Shown here in pieces: positions 20,128-32,664 of a stretch of DNA of 64,000 bases. Source of the stretch: Dendrocalamus latiflorus (lineage: Eukaryota; Streptophyta; Magnoliopsida; Poales; Poaceae); assembly GCA_017311315.1 (NCBI GenBank), contig CM029636.1:25642043-25706042 (forward strand). Reading direction: 5' to 3'. Each line of letters begins with the position of its first letter. Positions within the stretch are counted from its first letter, which is position 1. The translations under genes were made by a program, and so were the position numbers. The notes beneath the pieces were generated by a model. That model was not told the origin of the DNA. It searched no databases and worked only from the letters and a program-made list of their open reading frames with translations.

Positions 20128-21729
20128 GGCCACGTGCCCCCCGAGGCTGCGTCGTGTGTTAGAAGTGATATTTTTGCTAATTTGGTGCGATGACTGCCAT
20201 TTTTGCAATTACAGGTTCAAATATTGCCAAACATGAAAAAACTCAATCATGAGTGGACCGTCGACAAGGAACATGTTGTAATGGATGACGGTACTACTAT
20301 CACACATTACAAGTTCAAATATTGATTTTCTGGAAAGCATGGAAATATGATTGTGGCTGATCTGGTTGGTGTTGATGGATAAACAAGGGTGTGATATGAG
20401 TGTGTGGACTAATGTCGGTCAAATTGGGAAGAACTTGTGTCGGGGAATATGTTCTTTGGTCTTTGCATGTGCAGATTGGGCGTGGAGATGGTCATGGTCG
20501 GTGATGAGAAGGACCGGGACTAGGATATGTGAATCTGTGGTCCAGGCGGCCGAGGATGTCACGAGGTGGTCGGGCTCACACTGGAGCACATGGAGATCAA
20601 AGGTGGTGATGTATGGAGAAGCTACAGGAGGTGCGGTCCTGGAGGCTTCGACATGTGAGATGGATGATGCGTGATGAAGATACAGGAGGTGCGGTCCTGA
20701 AGACTTCGTCACATGATGAATTAGGAGTTGTGGAAGGAGTCCATAACTGGGAAGACTTAGAGACTGGTTAAAACCCATGTTCAGAAGAATTTCGGGTCCC
20801 TTAGTTTTTAGAAGAGATAGAATTTTGTGTCCATGTTTAATGAGTATACATTTGGGGTGTTAGCCTATAAAAGAAGGGAGAGGCTAAGAGTTAACGCAAG
20901 GCTATTAGAAGGTTTTTGGCAAAGAAAGGAGGGGCTTTAGTTTTTGGCTAGGGATTTTAGGGGTGCTTGTGAGGGTGCTTTCTAAATTCACAAAAATTCA
21001 ACAATAAATATCATCTTGAATCAATCTAGCTCTTGGTTTGCTTGAAAAGTGCTGGTGTTTGCAGTTGGATCAAAGCGTATGGCTACATGCAAAGGTGATG
21101 GAGAGGTTCCATTTCTGGGTTGACGATTTCGAGTATGTTCAATCTGGTCGAAGATCAAAGCTGAGCGGTCTAGCAAGTAGCTGATCTTCGAGCGGTCGAA
21201 ACCTTCATCGAATACTTAGAGATTTTAAAAAGCGGATGCAATCATTCACTCCTTCTATGATTACGGTATTCGATCCCACAAGTTGTCTCTAATGTCTCAA
21301 TAGATAGGGTTTTATGAAATTTATTCTTAGTATAGTTGCTAGGATACAAGAATTCAAAAAATGGTGTTAACAACGAAGTAGCATGTGAAATCACGGTTTC
21401 TTTTTTCTATTTTTGTGATCACTTTTTAATAAAAAAATATTACGACTTAGTACTTAACCTGCATACTTATCACATTAACTTACTTTAGTAATCGAAATTC
21501 AGGACAACCTGTTTGCAACAAAATGCATACTCAATTAAATTCATAGATAATTTAAGCAGTCAATAATTTTATTTGGTTGCGCATGTAACTCTGTGAGACT
21601 AATGATTTTTATCAGCTGTTTTTTTTTTGTTCTTTTTGCTCACTTCACATTTAGGTGATCATCTTTCTCACTTTTCATTTACTTTTCATTTTTGTAGGTT
21701 ACGGTCCTTTCCTGCATAATGGATACAAA
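20128..21729 (+). other. Repeat-like intergenic DNA with an LTR-type promoter patch
   Basis: No gene is recognised. A TATA-like CTATAAAAG at 20865-20873, followed by a purine-rich leader and sequence up to about 21360, resembles the R-U5 of an LTR. Borders and lineage cannot be given. A short direct repeat (GATACAGGAGGTGCGGTCCTG-like) occurs near 20630 and 20680. Confidence 0.3.
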
Positions 21730-21990
21730 TCCACAAATTTTTTAAGAAATAATCTATATTTTATTCCAAATAATAGAAATATACATGTGTAAACATATTT
21801 TACAGAAATAGGCTCCAGTCGCATAACCTATCGACCAATGGCCGCACGACACGCAAGCAATCCGCGGCCGTTAGACGAAATACTTGCAATCGCCAAACCA
21901 CCGGACGACTGCTTCCAGTCACCTATCGGTTATGCGACTTTAGTTCCAATCGCTAAAGGGTTGGAAGGGAGGAGTGATTGGAGGAGGGTG
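21730..21990 (+). mobile_element. MULE terminus related to the element at 62190
   Basis: AAATTTTTTAAGAAATAATC, then AAATATACATG, then CAGAAATAGGCTCCAGTCGC, parallels the order and wording at about 62190-62280. It is followed by degenerate (G/A)TCGCATAACC / ACGACTGC-type repeats. No transposase is attached. It is probably a solo end or a short non-autonomous copy. Confidence 0.6.
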
Positions 21991-22685
21991 CCTTCTTTGG
22001 CAGCTCTTCCCTGAAGGTGCGGAGCACATGGAAGATGGTTATACAGGGTTTTTTTTTTTTGGAAAATCACCATCCACATTAAACTTACTTGCAAATCACT
22101 CAAGGAGGCTAGAATGTTGAGAGTATGTTGTCTCCTGCTTCGTATATGGTACAGTCCATGTTACAAGGTTTTTCAAGTCAGGAACTTTTCTGTAGAGTAG
22201 AATGTTCAATGTTGTAACATCAGCTTGTATGGCCCTAGTGATGATACGTGTCACACAAAGTAATATATGCTGCTCTTAGATTATTAAAAACAATGTGATG
22301 TCATGTGAACAAAATGGTAAATATTAAACTGTGAAATGAAGTTTCATCCTTCAATCAGGCACGTACCTAAACCCAAAACAGCTTTGGGAGTAGACACATA
22401 TACTTTCTCTATTTTTTGGGAATGACAGATAAGCATATCTAAAGTGGAAGTTATGAAGGCACTGACTTGAGTTACTTGTTCACAAATTTAAGGGCATTGG
22501 TTTTGTTAAACCATATTTTACTTGCATTCTTAAACCATTTATGCAGATTTGCCTTGAAGATTCCCTGAAAAGCATGTTTCACAAAGATGTGATCCTATGT
22601 AAGATGATAATTATTTTGTGTATGTAATGTTACAAGAATTTAGACAAAGCCCACTCTGGAGAGTTTAGTTATCTGAAGATTTGCA

Positions 22686-24775
22686 TCATAGAGATTTGAC
22701 TATTAGATTAAAGAGCTGTTCTGGTGCAGAGAAGAAGGGGCTGTGATCTGTATCTATGACTAAAACCTCGCTGGGTGGCCACTTCTTGATCATGGAATCT
22801 TGTTGCTGAGGGTCCAACATGTGGTCACGCTCTGTCTTTATAAAAACCCGTTTTATTCGATTCAATCTCTCGTCGTCTCCTTCGAAGCTTGCAGTACAAA
22901 TAGCGGTCATAGGCCACGGGCGCATCAGCATTGAAGCAAGTATTGATTCCTGAACCAGGTAAAAAACAAGTACGTATAAGTAAATTTTTGCATCATTGTT
23001 TACTTCTTCATTGGAGTATGTTGTTTAGTTGTTGGGGAAATGGTTGCTCAAGAAACATGAATGGGAAATAGTACAGTAACTTCTCAGGAAATAGCTATAA
23101 TGAATTATGATAATACTGGGTTCAGATTGTGCTGATAGAATCAGTACAGTTTAATAAAGAGTGTGGATTTGGTGAGCACTTGGGCACATGCCCACTTATG
23201 TTAAATATGCATATTTGTACTGTATGGTATTTTGTTTCATGTTAGTATAATACCTCTTCGGGGCTTTGTTGAGATAGTCGATCTCGCTGGAATTCTGGTC
23301 TCAAGGCAACAGTTGTTGGAGGATCATCTGCTCCTGCAGCAAATGTCAACTCAATCTCGTTCTCAGGTAAAGTTGGTAGACCCTGCTACACATTAACATA
23401 CAGAGGCTGTTATTAGTCCTACCAACTATTGTAAGTCTATAATCATCAAATGAGATAACAGAAGATTGGACAACGAAACAAAGAAATTGATGTCATAAGA
23501 CAGCTTTCATGTGTATTATGCAAATGCCTATACTGAGAGCGCCCCCCCCCCCCCCCCCCCCCAAGGTGTCTGGTTGCCAACGTTGCATATTTACCCTGCT
23601 TTTTATCATATACATTTGAGCTACTATACCTTGAAAATCTATGCTTGCATCAATGATTACATTTAATGTATGTTTATTTGCTGTATCAACAATCTCATTC
23701 TTTCCGCTCCAAAAAGAATTTTCTCAGCACTTGCTAGGTGGCCTATGCTTCATGCAGAAAAAGAAATAGACTAAGACATTACATCTTTCTTATCATCATC
23801 GGTTTGAAGTCCAAATGGTAGCATTGTAGCTGCCACAAAAATTGCTTGCCTAATTCTGTGAATGAATTCATGCATTGCATGAATCACACACAGCCCTCCA
23901 GTACTATGTCCGACCAGAATCACCTGAAATTAGATTGAGATGAGTAATGTAAACCAAATCTCCCTTTGATGTGTCTTTATCCTTCAAAATTTTGAACATT
24001 TGTCCATAAGTAGCTTCATAACTAACTACCTTCAGCATTTTGTGGGAGCTAACTACAGTTCTAAACATATATTCATGCTATACAGGCTTAAGCATTGAAT
24101 GGATAGTGAATTTCTAATCGGCACATGGTTACGAACTTGGTGTTAGCTAGTTATGTATTCATTCTTATTACTAAATACAAACATGTTTCAATTTTCATTG
24201 GAAATGTCTGTCGTTTATAAACTGACTTGTAAACTCTAAGGTTTCCTTACAGGATATTTTTTTTTACATTAATCCAATTTTTCACTTTTATTACTAAAAA
24301 AGAGTTCTATCTAAAACTAGTATAGTTTTAGTCTTCATTAATCCAATTTTTCACTTCTATTCGAAATAGCATAGAGCATTTATCTCTTGTTCATTTCCCT
24401 TGAAATATGGTAATTAATTTGCTAAATATAATAAGGCTAGAGCATTTAGCTTGAACCAAGATAGTCTTTTAAAAATTAAATTAATGTAAACTGTATGGAG
24501 TATGGACCGACAGGAGGAACGTGCGAGAGATGGTTTGTACATATATATACCTTCTCACCCTCCGGCAAGGCTGAGATGAGGTCGAAGAGCGGCTTGTCGT
24601 ACTGCTCGAAGGACCGGACGGTGTCGGGGTCTGTAGGGTCGACGCCGCCTCCGGCAAGGTCTACGCACGTTACCCGGTAGCCGGATCCCTCAAGGAGCCA
24701 CCGGAGCTTGAACCAGCACCAGCCTCCATGCCCTTCGCCATGAACGAGCACAAAGTGCTCCCTTGGCATGCCCAT
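22686..24775 (-). CDS. Methylesterase (MES/SABP2-like alpha/beta-hydrolase), copy 1
   Basis: Four exons on the minus strand: 24775-24551, 23923-23783, 23382-23254 and 22949-22686. All junctions are phase 0; the CDS is 759 nt (252 aa). It opens with MGMPREHFVLVHG (the HG of the oxyanion region) and a GGWCWFKL helix, as in plant methylesterases, pheophorbidase and hydroxynitrile lyases. The nucleophile motif is GHSTGG (S82). The likely acid is D207 (in TERDH) and the His is H234 (in DTDHSPFFSAP). The C-terminus ends naturally in NLIVKSL. The family cleaves methyl esters of hormones such as salicylate, jasmonate and auxin; the substrate here cannot be told. No signal peptide, so probably cytosolic. 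Exons 2 has the same length as in the paralogue at 33388-34513. Confidence 0.85.
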
Positions 24776-25849
24776 TCGGTCTCGATCTGCCTATCGAGTG
24801 TACGTACCTCTATATCAATTGCTGAAGGATGGACGGGAACTATTTGATCGACATCCAGTACCAGGGGAGCTCCATTTGCGTGGTCGATTCCAAATGCCAA
24901 ACCAGGCAGGACGTCCGGTGAGTTTTACGTTAAATGGATCTCAGGAGACGCGCGCCTACATCTCTGCATGTAAAATGGCCAACATATGTTATATTCAGGA
25001 TATAGCCTGTGGACCAGCTGGTTTTTCTCCCTGCGTTGTATTTGGCGTGCGGCCTTAAAAATGGCTAATTTTCCCCTGATGGACGTTCGAGCTTATCGGG
25101 GGGAAGTGTTCTATCCCTTGTTGTTAGCTAATCTAGTTATTCTGCATGTCTATTACTAGTCTGCATGTATGCCATCCTTAATGCGTCCAGAATTGATGCA
25201 TTGTGTTCAGTTTCTCGTGTCCAGAATTAATGCGTTGTGTTCACTTAGTGCAGATCAGTTTACAACCCACAGACAGGCTACCGTCTGCAAGTTCATTCCG
25301 CCTCACATACAGACGACTGAACAGACAGCTTGTACAATGGACTGTCTGTTTAACTGTCTGCAAAGTATTTAATGCATACATGCAGCCATGATTAAGTAAG
25401 AATAAGATCCTTGTATACCATTTTGTTGCTTCTGAATACAAAACAGATCAAGAATAAATAAGATAAATATAATTACAAAATTTTTGCAGCTATACCTGTA
25501 CATGAGACATATGAAAATTAGTGATATAATAGAAAATTGTGAATTACAATGAAAATTTAGATCGTACGAAACATACCACAAATAAACTGATTTCTTAACA
25601 AATAAACTGATCAGCATCTATAAAATCATCAACATAAATCTTAATAAATTGAATAAATTTATCAATATCAAATTTAGAGGAGTACCTTTCATTTTCAATC
25701 CCGATTCTACAGCGTTCTACAAGTTCTCTTACTAACAAGATAAAAGGTCATAGCAGCTACTATACTAAAAGGTAGCCAAAACCACAAGTATCCTACGCGC
25801 TTTGCAAAAACTTTTAACTATTGCAATCGCTGTTGATCACCAACCTGGA
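24776..25849. other. Upstream region of methylesterase copy 1; no intact gene
   Basis: Contains the duplicated intergenic block (25020-25110) and AT-rich sequence. A short minus-strand piece near 25605-25680 could encode 'IYVDDF', a possible copia reverse-transcriptase scrap; this is weak. Confidence 0.35.
25020..25110 (+). repeat. Intergenic duplication, copy 1 (partner at 33001-33092)
   Basis: TTTTTCTCCCTGCGTTG, GGCGTGCGGCCTTAAAAATG, and CCCCTGATGGACGTTCGAGC occur in the same order at both sites with only a few changes. One site lies 5' of methylesterase copy 1 and the other 3' of copy 2, as expected from tandem gene duplication. Confidence 0.9.
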
Positions 25850-26956
25850 TTATGCCTTTGATGCGCCAAACACCATGCTTCAGGACAACAATCTGTGAAT
25901 CATCAGGATGACGAGATATAAGTTCCTGCCTCACTTCTTCCATGCTTGCATTATGATCCCTTGTAAGTTGTTCAGCAACAATCTTGTTTGATCTACCCAA
26001 ACCGCCAACAACTGCCCTAGAATCCCCAAGATTAGCCACATATAGCGTCCCTCTCCATATTACACCAACTAGGCAACAAGATCCAACTGCAGCAATCAAA
26101 GGCTTTAATAAATGTGTTCTCCGCACAAGTGACAAGAAGCCTTCCTCAGTAGCAGAAAATGCACCCCGAACAACATCCCTCTGATATTGTTCCACTTTCT
26201 TGGGCAAGTCCTAGAGAAATTACAAGAGGGTGAGCCGATTCTTTTAGCGCAATGAACAATTGGATCGGTCGAAATATGCTCGTTATTTACAAGAAACAGG
26301 TCGCATCATGCAGTAGCCATAGGTGCTCAGCAGCATCTCAAGTAAATCAAGTCAGTCCGTCAGTGTTAGATAACATTAAGTAGAGCAATTGAACACGACA
26401 AGAAACTACCTAATCTGCTATTGCAAAGGACCAAGAATACTGATCGCTCGTCCAATGATCAGAATCCACTCAGTCACTGGCAAGAGCATTGCGTTGTCCA
26501 CTGCTCTGATCATGAAACAACAGCATACTCAATAAGTGGAAAGTAAATCAGCATGTATTTTTTTGCATCCAGCAAAAGAGCACCCAACAAAAATAGCCCC
26601 CATTTCTCACATAACAGTAATCACATCATCACTCGTGCACAACCAACAAGTTAAGCTCATTACCACGGAACTAAAGTGTGAAACATAGCAAAATTCATCC
26701 ATCACCAATCTAGAACCTACTACTACAAAACAACACCACGAATTGAGTGGATTCTTTTCCATGTAGAGGGAAGTGACAACTTACGTATCAGGTGTGCGAA
26801 GAGGTGGTCAGATATGAAGTGGGCAGCATCGGCCCCGCCGTGTCCGTCGTAGACGCCGCCGCCATTGTCACTGCCGTCCTCATCCCTGCTCGTACGCGCG
26901 TACCTCCGGACCGGGCCCAAGCACGCGGACGCAATCCTCGACAACCACGACCACAT
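25850..26956 (-). pseudogene. PP2C protein phosphatase (clade D type) pseudogene
   Basis: Exon 1 (26956-26785, minus) encodes MWSWLSRIASACLGPVRRYA... then jumps to VYDGHGGADAAHFISDHLFA. The stretch that intact relatives carry between these (the first Mg-binding motif region) is missing. Exon 2 (26210 to about 25850) continues LAQES...VVRGAFSATEEGF, then KPLIAAVGSCCLVGVIWRG, LYVANLGDSRAV and QLTRDHNASMEEVRQELISR. It has a 1-bp insertion before DVVRGAF that shifts frame. The next exons, with the rest of the catalytic core, are absent. These breaks make it non-functional. It lies between the two methylesterases and is flanked by GC-rich fragments. Confidence 0.85.
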
Positions 26957-26989
26957 CCTTCATTTCCCTCCTGCCTCCTCCTCCTCCTA

Positions 26990-27709
26990 TCGAAATACGC
27001 CGCCTTTGGAATCCCCAAGGACCCAAGAACTGCGCAAAGATTGGGCTTTCACTAGAAATTTGGCTCCCTTACGCGCCTCTCCAAGATCAGAACACCCAAG
27101 AATCCACAAATTTAACCTGCAAAGTGCCAAAAGATTAGATTTTCAAGGACAATTCCCCGTTCTGGATTAGAGAAAGCGCAATATCCGAAATGAGTAATGT
27201 TTTATTCGACTTACCTGTCGTCGCACCTCAGAACCAGAGAGTTTTAGGAACCCCAAAATCCGAGCTGCTGCTTCTCCCATGGTGGCGTCGGTGGCGAGCT
27301 CCCTCGTGCTCCTCGCGTCCGCGGGCCTCAGATTCGGCCTCAGGCGCGGCACCTCGCGGTCCCCTCCTCGCCGGGAGGGGTCCCTAGGTCGGCGCTCGCC
27401 TTCCGCGGGGCCTCCTCCTTCGCCGCTGCTGCCGTAATGGGGAAGGCCGGCACCGTCGTCGCCGGGAAGGCCGCTGCTGCTGTTCACTGGGGATCCCGCG
27501 CGCGTCCAAAACCAGAATCCGCGCGCGCCCGCGCAGGATCCGAGTGCGCCGTCGAGATGAGAAGACGAGCCGTACAACGCTGCTCCTCGCGACGCTTGGG
27601 CCTCGGAGCACGGGCCCTCGCCGTCGCCTCGCGAGACGACGGGGCGACCATCTCCAAGCCAAACCGAGGTGATTTTTGCAAAAAAGCGAAGACAGAGACG
27701 GGCCGAGAC
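26990..27709. other. GC-rich 5'-gene-like fragments next to the PP2C pseudogene
   Basis: On the minus strand 27000-27290 may be the PP2C leader. On the plus strand 27280-27450 reads like the start of an organelle-targeted protein (Ala/Ser/Arg-rich, VASSLVLLASAGLRFGLRRG, then in another frame AFRGASSFAAAAVMGKAG), broken by a frameshift and a stop. I cannot name the source gene. The copia element at 27710 is inserted into this block. Confidence 0.35.
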
Positions 27710-27839
27710 TGTTAGAGATATATGTATAGTTTGTTATTCCCCATTGTTATGAGGGGTTCTTTGCATATTTACCACATGTACTTTGTGTATATATACCGGC
27801 CCATTGGCCTCATATTGAATACAAGCGTTATTTATAACA
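27710..27839 (+). repeat. 5' LTR of the copia element
   Basis: 130 bp, TG...CA bounded, followed at once by the primer-binding site. Confidence 0.95.
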
Positions 27840-27851
27840 TGGTATCAGAGC
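27840..27851 (+). other. Primer-binding site (tRNA-iMet)
   Basis: Perfect TGGTATCAGAGC next to the 5' LTR. Confidence 0.95.
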
Positions 27852-28367
27852 GTACCTAGGGTTTCCCGTCGCTTCGCTTGTCGCCGCCGCCGCCGACTCC
27901 CCCGTCGCCGCTGCCGCCCCTGCTGCCGTCGGCCCCGCCCGACTCCGCCCGAGCCTGCCCGCTCGAGCCCGCCGACTCCCCGGGCCGCCGCCGCCTTCGC
28001 CGGGCCGCCTCCGCCTTCCGCCCGGCCCCGTCGGCCCCGCCGACTCCCCGGGTCGCCACCGCCTTCCGCCCGGCCGCCTCCGCCTACCCCGGGCTGCTCC
28101 GCCTTCCTCCGCCTGCGCCGACCCCGATCCGCTCGAAGACGCCGCCGACTCTGCCGCAGTCGCCGTCGCCGGCTTCCCCGCCGCCGCCATCGCCGGCTCT
28201 TCTGCCGCCGATCGGTCTGGTGAATACCGACTGAGTCGGTTTCTTTTGTAAACCGACCAAAGAAAGAAAAAAAAGAAAAAAAAACGTCGTTCTAACCGCC
28301 GCGCCGTCCAGCGCCGCCTGTTAGACTTCGTTGCCTTGGTCGCCGCGCCGTCCAGCGCCGCCTACCA

Positions 28368-31300
28368 ATGGGCACCGTTTCCCTCCCTCGCTGCCCGGTG
28401 ATCTTTGATGGTGTTAATTACACCGACTTCGTGTCTCACATGCGCATTCACATGCGTGGTCTTCGTCTCTAGGGCGTCCTCTCTGGCGATGTCACCTGCC
28501 CGCCTTGCCCTATTCCTCCGACGGAGCCTACGCCGGTTGGATTGCCCCCGACAGCCGATAAGGCTGCTGCTGATGATGAAGCTGATGATGAAGCTGCCTC
28601 TACCTACCAGGAGGCTCTGGATTCCTACAAGGATCGTCTGACCGTCTACACTCAGTGGTACGATGACGACGCTCGGGCTGCTGTTGTCTTCATCGCCAGT
28701 GTCCAGCCTCAGTTTTCTTCTGAGGTTGTGGGACTCCCTTCGGCTTTCCAGATGTGGACTCATCTTCGTCAGCGCTACGAGCCCTCTGGTGATGCCCTGT
28801 ACCTGTCTGTGGTCCGCCAAGAGCACTCTCTTCAGCAGGGTGATGCTACTGTTGACGCTTTTTACGCTCAGAGTTCTGCTGTCTGGCGTCAGTTGGACTC
28901 ACGTCGCACTGCTGGCTGTCGTACCTGTCCGTGCTGCCTGGATATACGTGCTGACCTGGAGTTTCAGCGGGTTTACGAGTTCCTTACTCGCCTTCGTCCT
29001 GAGTTCGAGCAAAGGCGTGCCCAGCTCCTTGCACGCCACCCTCGTGTCACTCTTCTGGAGGCTCTTACCGAGATACGCGCGGAGGAGACTCGTTTGAGTG
29101 GTGCTGGTCTGATGCCACTCCCCTCTGTGCTCGCCGCTCGTTTGCCTGCTACACTGCCTCCTCCAGCGGCTACCACAGGTGGTGGTGGCCGTCCTCCGTC
29201 TGGAGGTGGCCGTCCTCACTGTTCCTACTGCGACAAGGCCGGCCACATTGAGTCCCAGTGCTATAAGAAGAAGCGGCATCTTTCATGCCGTTCTTCTACT
29301 GGTACTAGTGCTTCTACGACGACGTCTGCATCAACTTCTTCAGCAGCTTCTCTCACCGAGCAGGAGATAGCCAGACTTCGACGCCTGCTTGCCGCTTCAG
29401 GTTCTCCCTCGACAGGTTCTGCAGGTTCTGCTACTGACTCTTCGGGCACTGAGAAACTACCCCCTACACAGTCAGGTACCTCCCCGTGGATTCTTGATTC
29501 TGGAGCATCTTTTCACATGACTCCTGATCCTTCCACTCTGTCTTTTATTACACCTCTTGATTCTCCTATCAGTGTTCTTACTGCTGATGGTACATCTCTT
29601 TCTGTCTCTGGTCGAGGATCTCTTAGCAACTCATCCTTTCATGTTCCTTCTGTTGCTCATGTTCCTCGCCTTACCATGCAGCTTCTTTCTGCTGGGCAGA
29701 TTACTGACCTTGGTTATAGGGTTATTCTCGACTCTGACTCTTGTTGTGTTCAGGATCGCCACACGGGAGCTCTGGTTGGTTCTGGCCCTCGGCGCCGTGA
29801 CTCACAGCGTCTCTGGGAGCTTGACTGACTTCACCTTCCTTCCGCTGCCACCATCGCCGCCAGTCTCTCCGCTTCTGCCACTTCGTCTACCGGCTCTTTC
29901 CAGCAGTGGCATCACCGTCTTGGTCATCTGTGTGGATCTCATCTGTCGTCCTTAGTTCGTCGTGGTCTTCTGGGGTCTGTCTCAGGAGACGTGTCTTTAG
30001 ATTATCAGGGCTGTAAGTTAGGTAAACAGATTCAGCTTTCTTATCCTCATAGTGAGTCTGTGTCTCAGCGCCCTTTTGATCTTGTTCATTCAGATGTTTG
30101 GGGTCCGGCTCCCTTCGTTTCGAAAGGGGGTCATCGATATTATATCATATTTATAGATGATTTCTCTCGTCACACTTGGATATATTTCATGTCTTCTCGT
30201 AGCGAGGCCTTGTCTATCTATAAACAATTTGCCACTATGATTCACACACAGTTCTCCACTCCTATTCGTGTCTTTCGCGCTGATTTTGCTGGCGAGTACC
30301 TCTCTCGTCACCTGCGCAGCTTCCTTGCTGAGCAAGGCACTCTCGCTCAGTTCTCTTGTCCTGGTGCTCATGCTCAGAATGGTGTCGCTGAGCGCAAGTA
30401 CCGTCACCTCCTTGAGACTGCTCGTGCTCTGATGATCGCCGCCTCTATTCCACCTCACTTTTGGGCCGAGGCTGTTTCCACTGCAACCTATCTCGTCAAC
30501 ATCCAGCCCTCTTCTGCTCTTCAGGGTGCGATCCCTGTTGAGCGTCTCTGTGATCGTCTTCCTGACTACTCTGCCCTTCATCTGTTTGGCTGCGTTTGCT
30601 ACGTTCTCCTCGCCCCTCGAGAACGCACCAAACTGACCGCTCAGTCTGTTGAGTGTGTCTTTCTGGGATACAGTGCCGAGCACAAGGGCTATCGGTGCTG
30701 GGATCCTGTTGGTCGTCGGATACGGGTTTCTCGGGATGTGACTTTTGACGAGTCTCGTCCATTCTACCCACGTCTTGCCTCTACTTCAGCTTCCTTTGTG
30801 GAGTCTCTGTCTTTCTTGACCTTTCCAGATACACCTATATCTGTTTTGCCCTCGTCCACCTGTCCCACTGAGTCTCCACATATTCCCCCTGTGGCCTCTC
30901 CGCCGTTATCGCCGCCTGTGTCGTCTCCTATGACTCCCCAGGCTCCTCCCACTATAGTACCTTTTCCCCTTATTGAGGATCTTCCAGATGAGTCATCTTC
31001 TCCTGATGTTCCATCTTCTTCTGATGCCCCATCTTCCCCTGATGGGTCAACTTCTCCTCGCTACGCTCTCCGCGATCGCCAGTCGATTCGGCTTCCTGCC
31101 CGTTTTGCCTTTGCTGGCGCAGCTACTCGTGAGCCTGTCTCCTACCGGGATGCTGTTACTCATCCTGAGTGGCAGCTTGCCATGGCCGAGGAGATTGCTG
31201 CCCTCGAGCGTACTGGTACTTGGGATCTTGTTCCTTTTCCATCTCATTCTCATCCCATCACGTGTAAGTGGGTCTATAAGATTAAGACTCGCTCTGATGG

Positions 31301-32652
31301 CTCTCTTGAGCGCTATAAGGCGCGTCTTGTTGCTCGTGGCTTCCAGCAGGAGCATGGTGTTGATTACGACGAGACTTTTGCTCCTGTGGCCCACATGACC
31401 ACTGTTCGCACTCTTCTTTCGGTGGCATCTGTTCGCCACTGGTCTGTTTCTCAGCTTGATGTCAAGAATGCCTTTCTTAATGGCGAGTTGCGTGAGGAGG
31501 TCTACATGCATCCGTCACCCGGGTATTCTGTTCCTGAGGGCATGGTCTGTCGCCTTCGTCGCTCTCTCTATGGCCTTAAGCAAGCCCCTCGTGCTTGGTT
31601 TGAGCGCTTCTCCTCTGTGGTCACTGCTGCTGGCTTTTCAGCTAGTGATCATGATCCTGCGCTCTTTGTCCACACTTCGTCTCGTGGTCGGACTCTTCTT
31701 CTTCTGTATGTTGATGATATGATAATTACGGGAGATGATTCTGAGTACATTGCCTTTGTCAAGGCTCGTCTTAGTGAGCAGTTTCTTATGTCGGATCTTG
31801 GTCCTCTTCGTTACTTCCATGGGATTGAGGTTACTTCCACTCCAGATGGTTTCTTTATGTCCCAAGAGAAATACATTCAGGGTCTTCTTGATCGCGCCTC
31901 TCTCACTGATCAGCGTACTGTTGAGACTCCCATGGAGCTCAATGTTCATCTACGACTCTCTGATGGCGAGCCTCTTTCTGATCCGACTCGCTATCGTCAT
32001 CTTGTTGGGAGTCTTGTCTACCTTGCTGTTACTCGTCCGGATATCACTTATCCAGTTCATATTCTGAGTCAGTTTGTTTCAGCTCCCACTCAGGTCCACT
32101 ACAGCCACCTTCTTCGAGTTCTGCGATACCTTCGCGGGACTATCTCTCGCCGTCTCTTCTTTCCACGTTCCAGCTCGTTGCAGCTTCAGGCCTATTCGGA
32201 TGCTACTTGGGCCAGCGATCCCTCTGATCGCCGGTCTATCTCTGCTTACTGTGTTTTTCTTGGGGGTTCTCTTATTGCCTGGAAGACGAAGAAACAGATT
32301 GCAGTGTCCCGTTCGAGTGCAGAGGCTGAGTTGCGAGCCATGGCTCTCTTGACAGCAGAGATTACTTGGCTACGGTGGTTACTTGAGGATTTTGGTGTTT
32401 GTCACTACACCGACCCCTCTCTTGTTAGACAGTACAGGTGCTATCAGTATTGCTCATGATCCTGTGAAGCATGAGCTCACCAAGCATATTGGTGTTGATG
32501 CTTCTTTCATGAGGTCTTGTGTGCATGATCAGGTGATTACTCTTCAGTATGTGCCTTCGGAGCTTCAAATAGCGGATTTCTTCACGAAGGCCCAGACTCG
32601 CGCACAGCACACCTTCTACCTCTCCAAACTCAGTGTTGTTGATCCACCATGA
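28368..32652 (+). pseudogene. copia gag-pol polyprotein, disrupted by two stops and one frameshift
   Basis: One frame runs from ATG 28368 nearly to the 3' LTR. In order it has a gag (FDGVNYTDFVSHMRIHMRG..., then a UBN2-like block 28660-29110), a zinc knuckle C-x2-C-x4-H-x4-C (CSYCDKAGHIESQC, about 29219-29262) and a protease DSGA motif (about 29490). Next come the pre-integrase region (WHHRLGHL; a CxxC whose first Cys is Tyr), an integrase core (HSDVWGP, ADFAGEY, NGVAERKYRHLLE), reverse transcriptase (YVDDMIITGDD, about 31708) and RNase H (YSDATWASD). Breaks are TAG at 28470-28472 (after RL, before GVL), TGA at 29826-29828 (before LHLPS) and a shift of one base near 32395-32425, after which the RNase H tail continues in another frame to the stop at 32650-32652. 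Confidence 0.92.
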
Positions 32653-32653
32653 G

Positions 32654-32664
32654 TTTGAGGGGAG
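32654..32664 (+). other. Polypurine tract
   Basis: TTTGAGGGGAG ends exactly at the 3' LTR start (32665). Confidence 0.85.

Noticed and set aside
25605..25680. Minus-strand 'IYVDDF' resembling a reverse-transcriptase active site
   Set aside because: Only a few residues match and the surrounding sequence gives no other copia motif; mentioned only as a weak hint.
27828..28250. Pro- or Gly-rich frames upstream of gag
   Set aside because: CCG-rich leader of the copia element between its primer-binding site and gag start.
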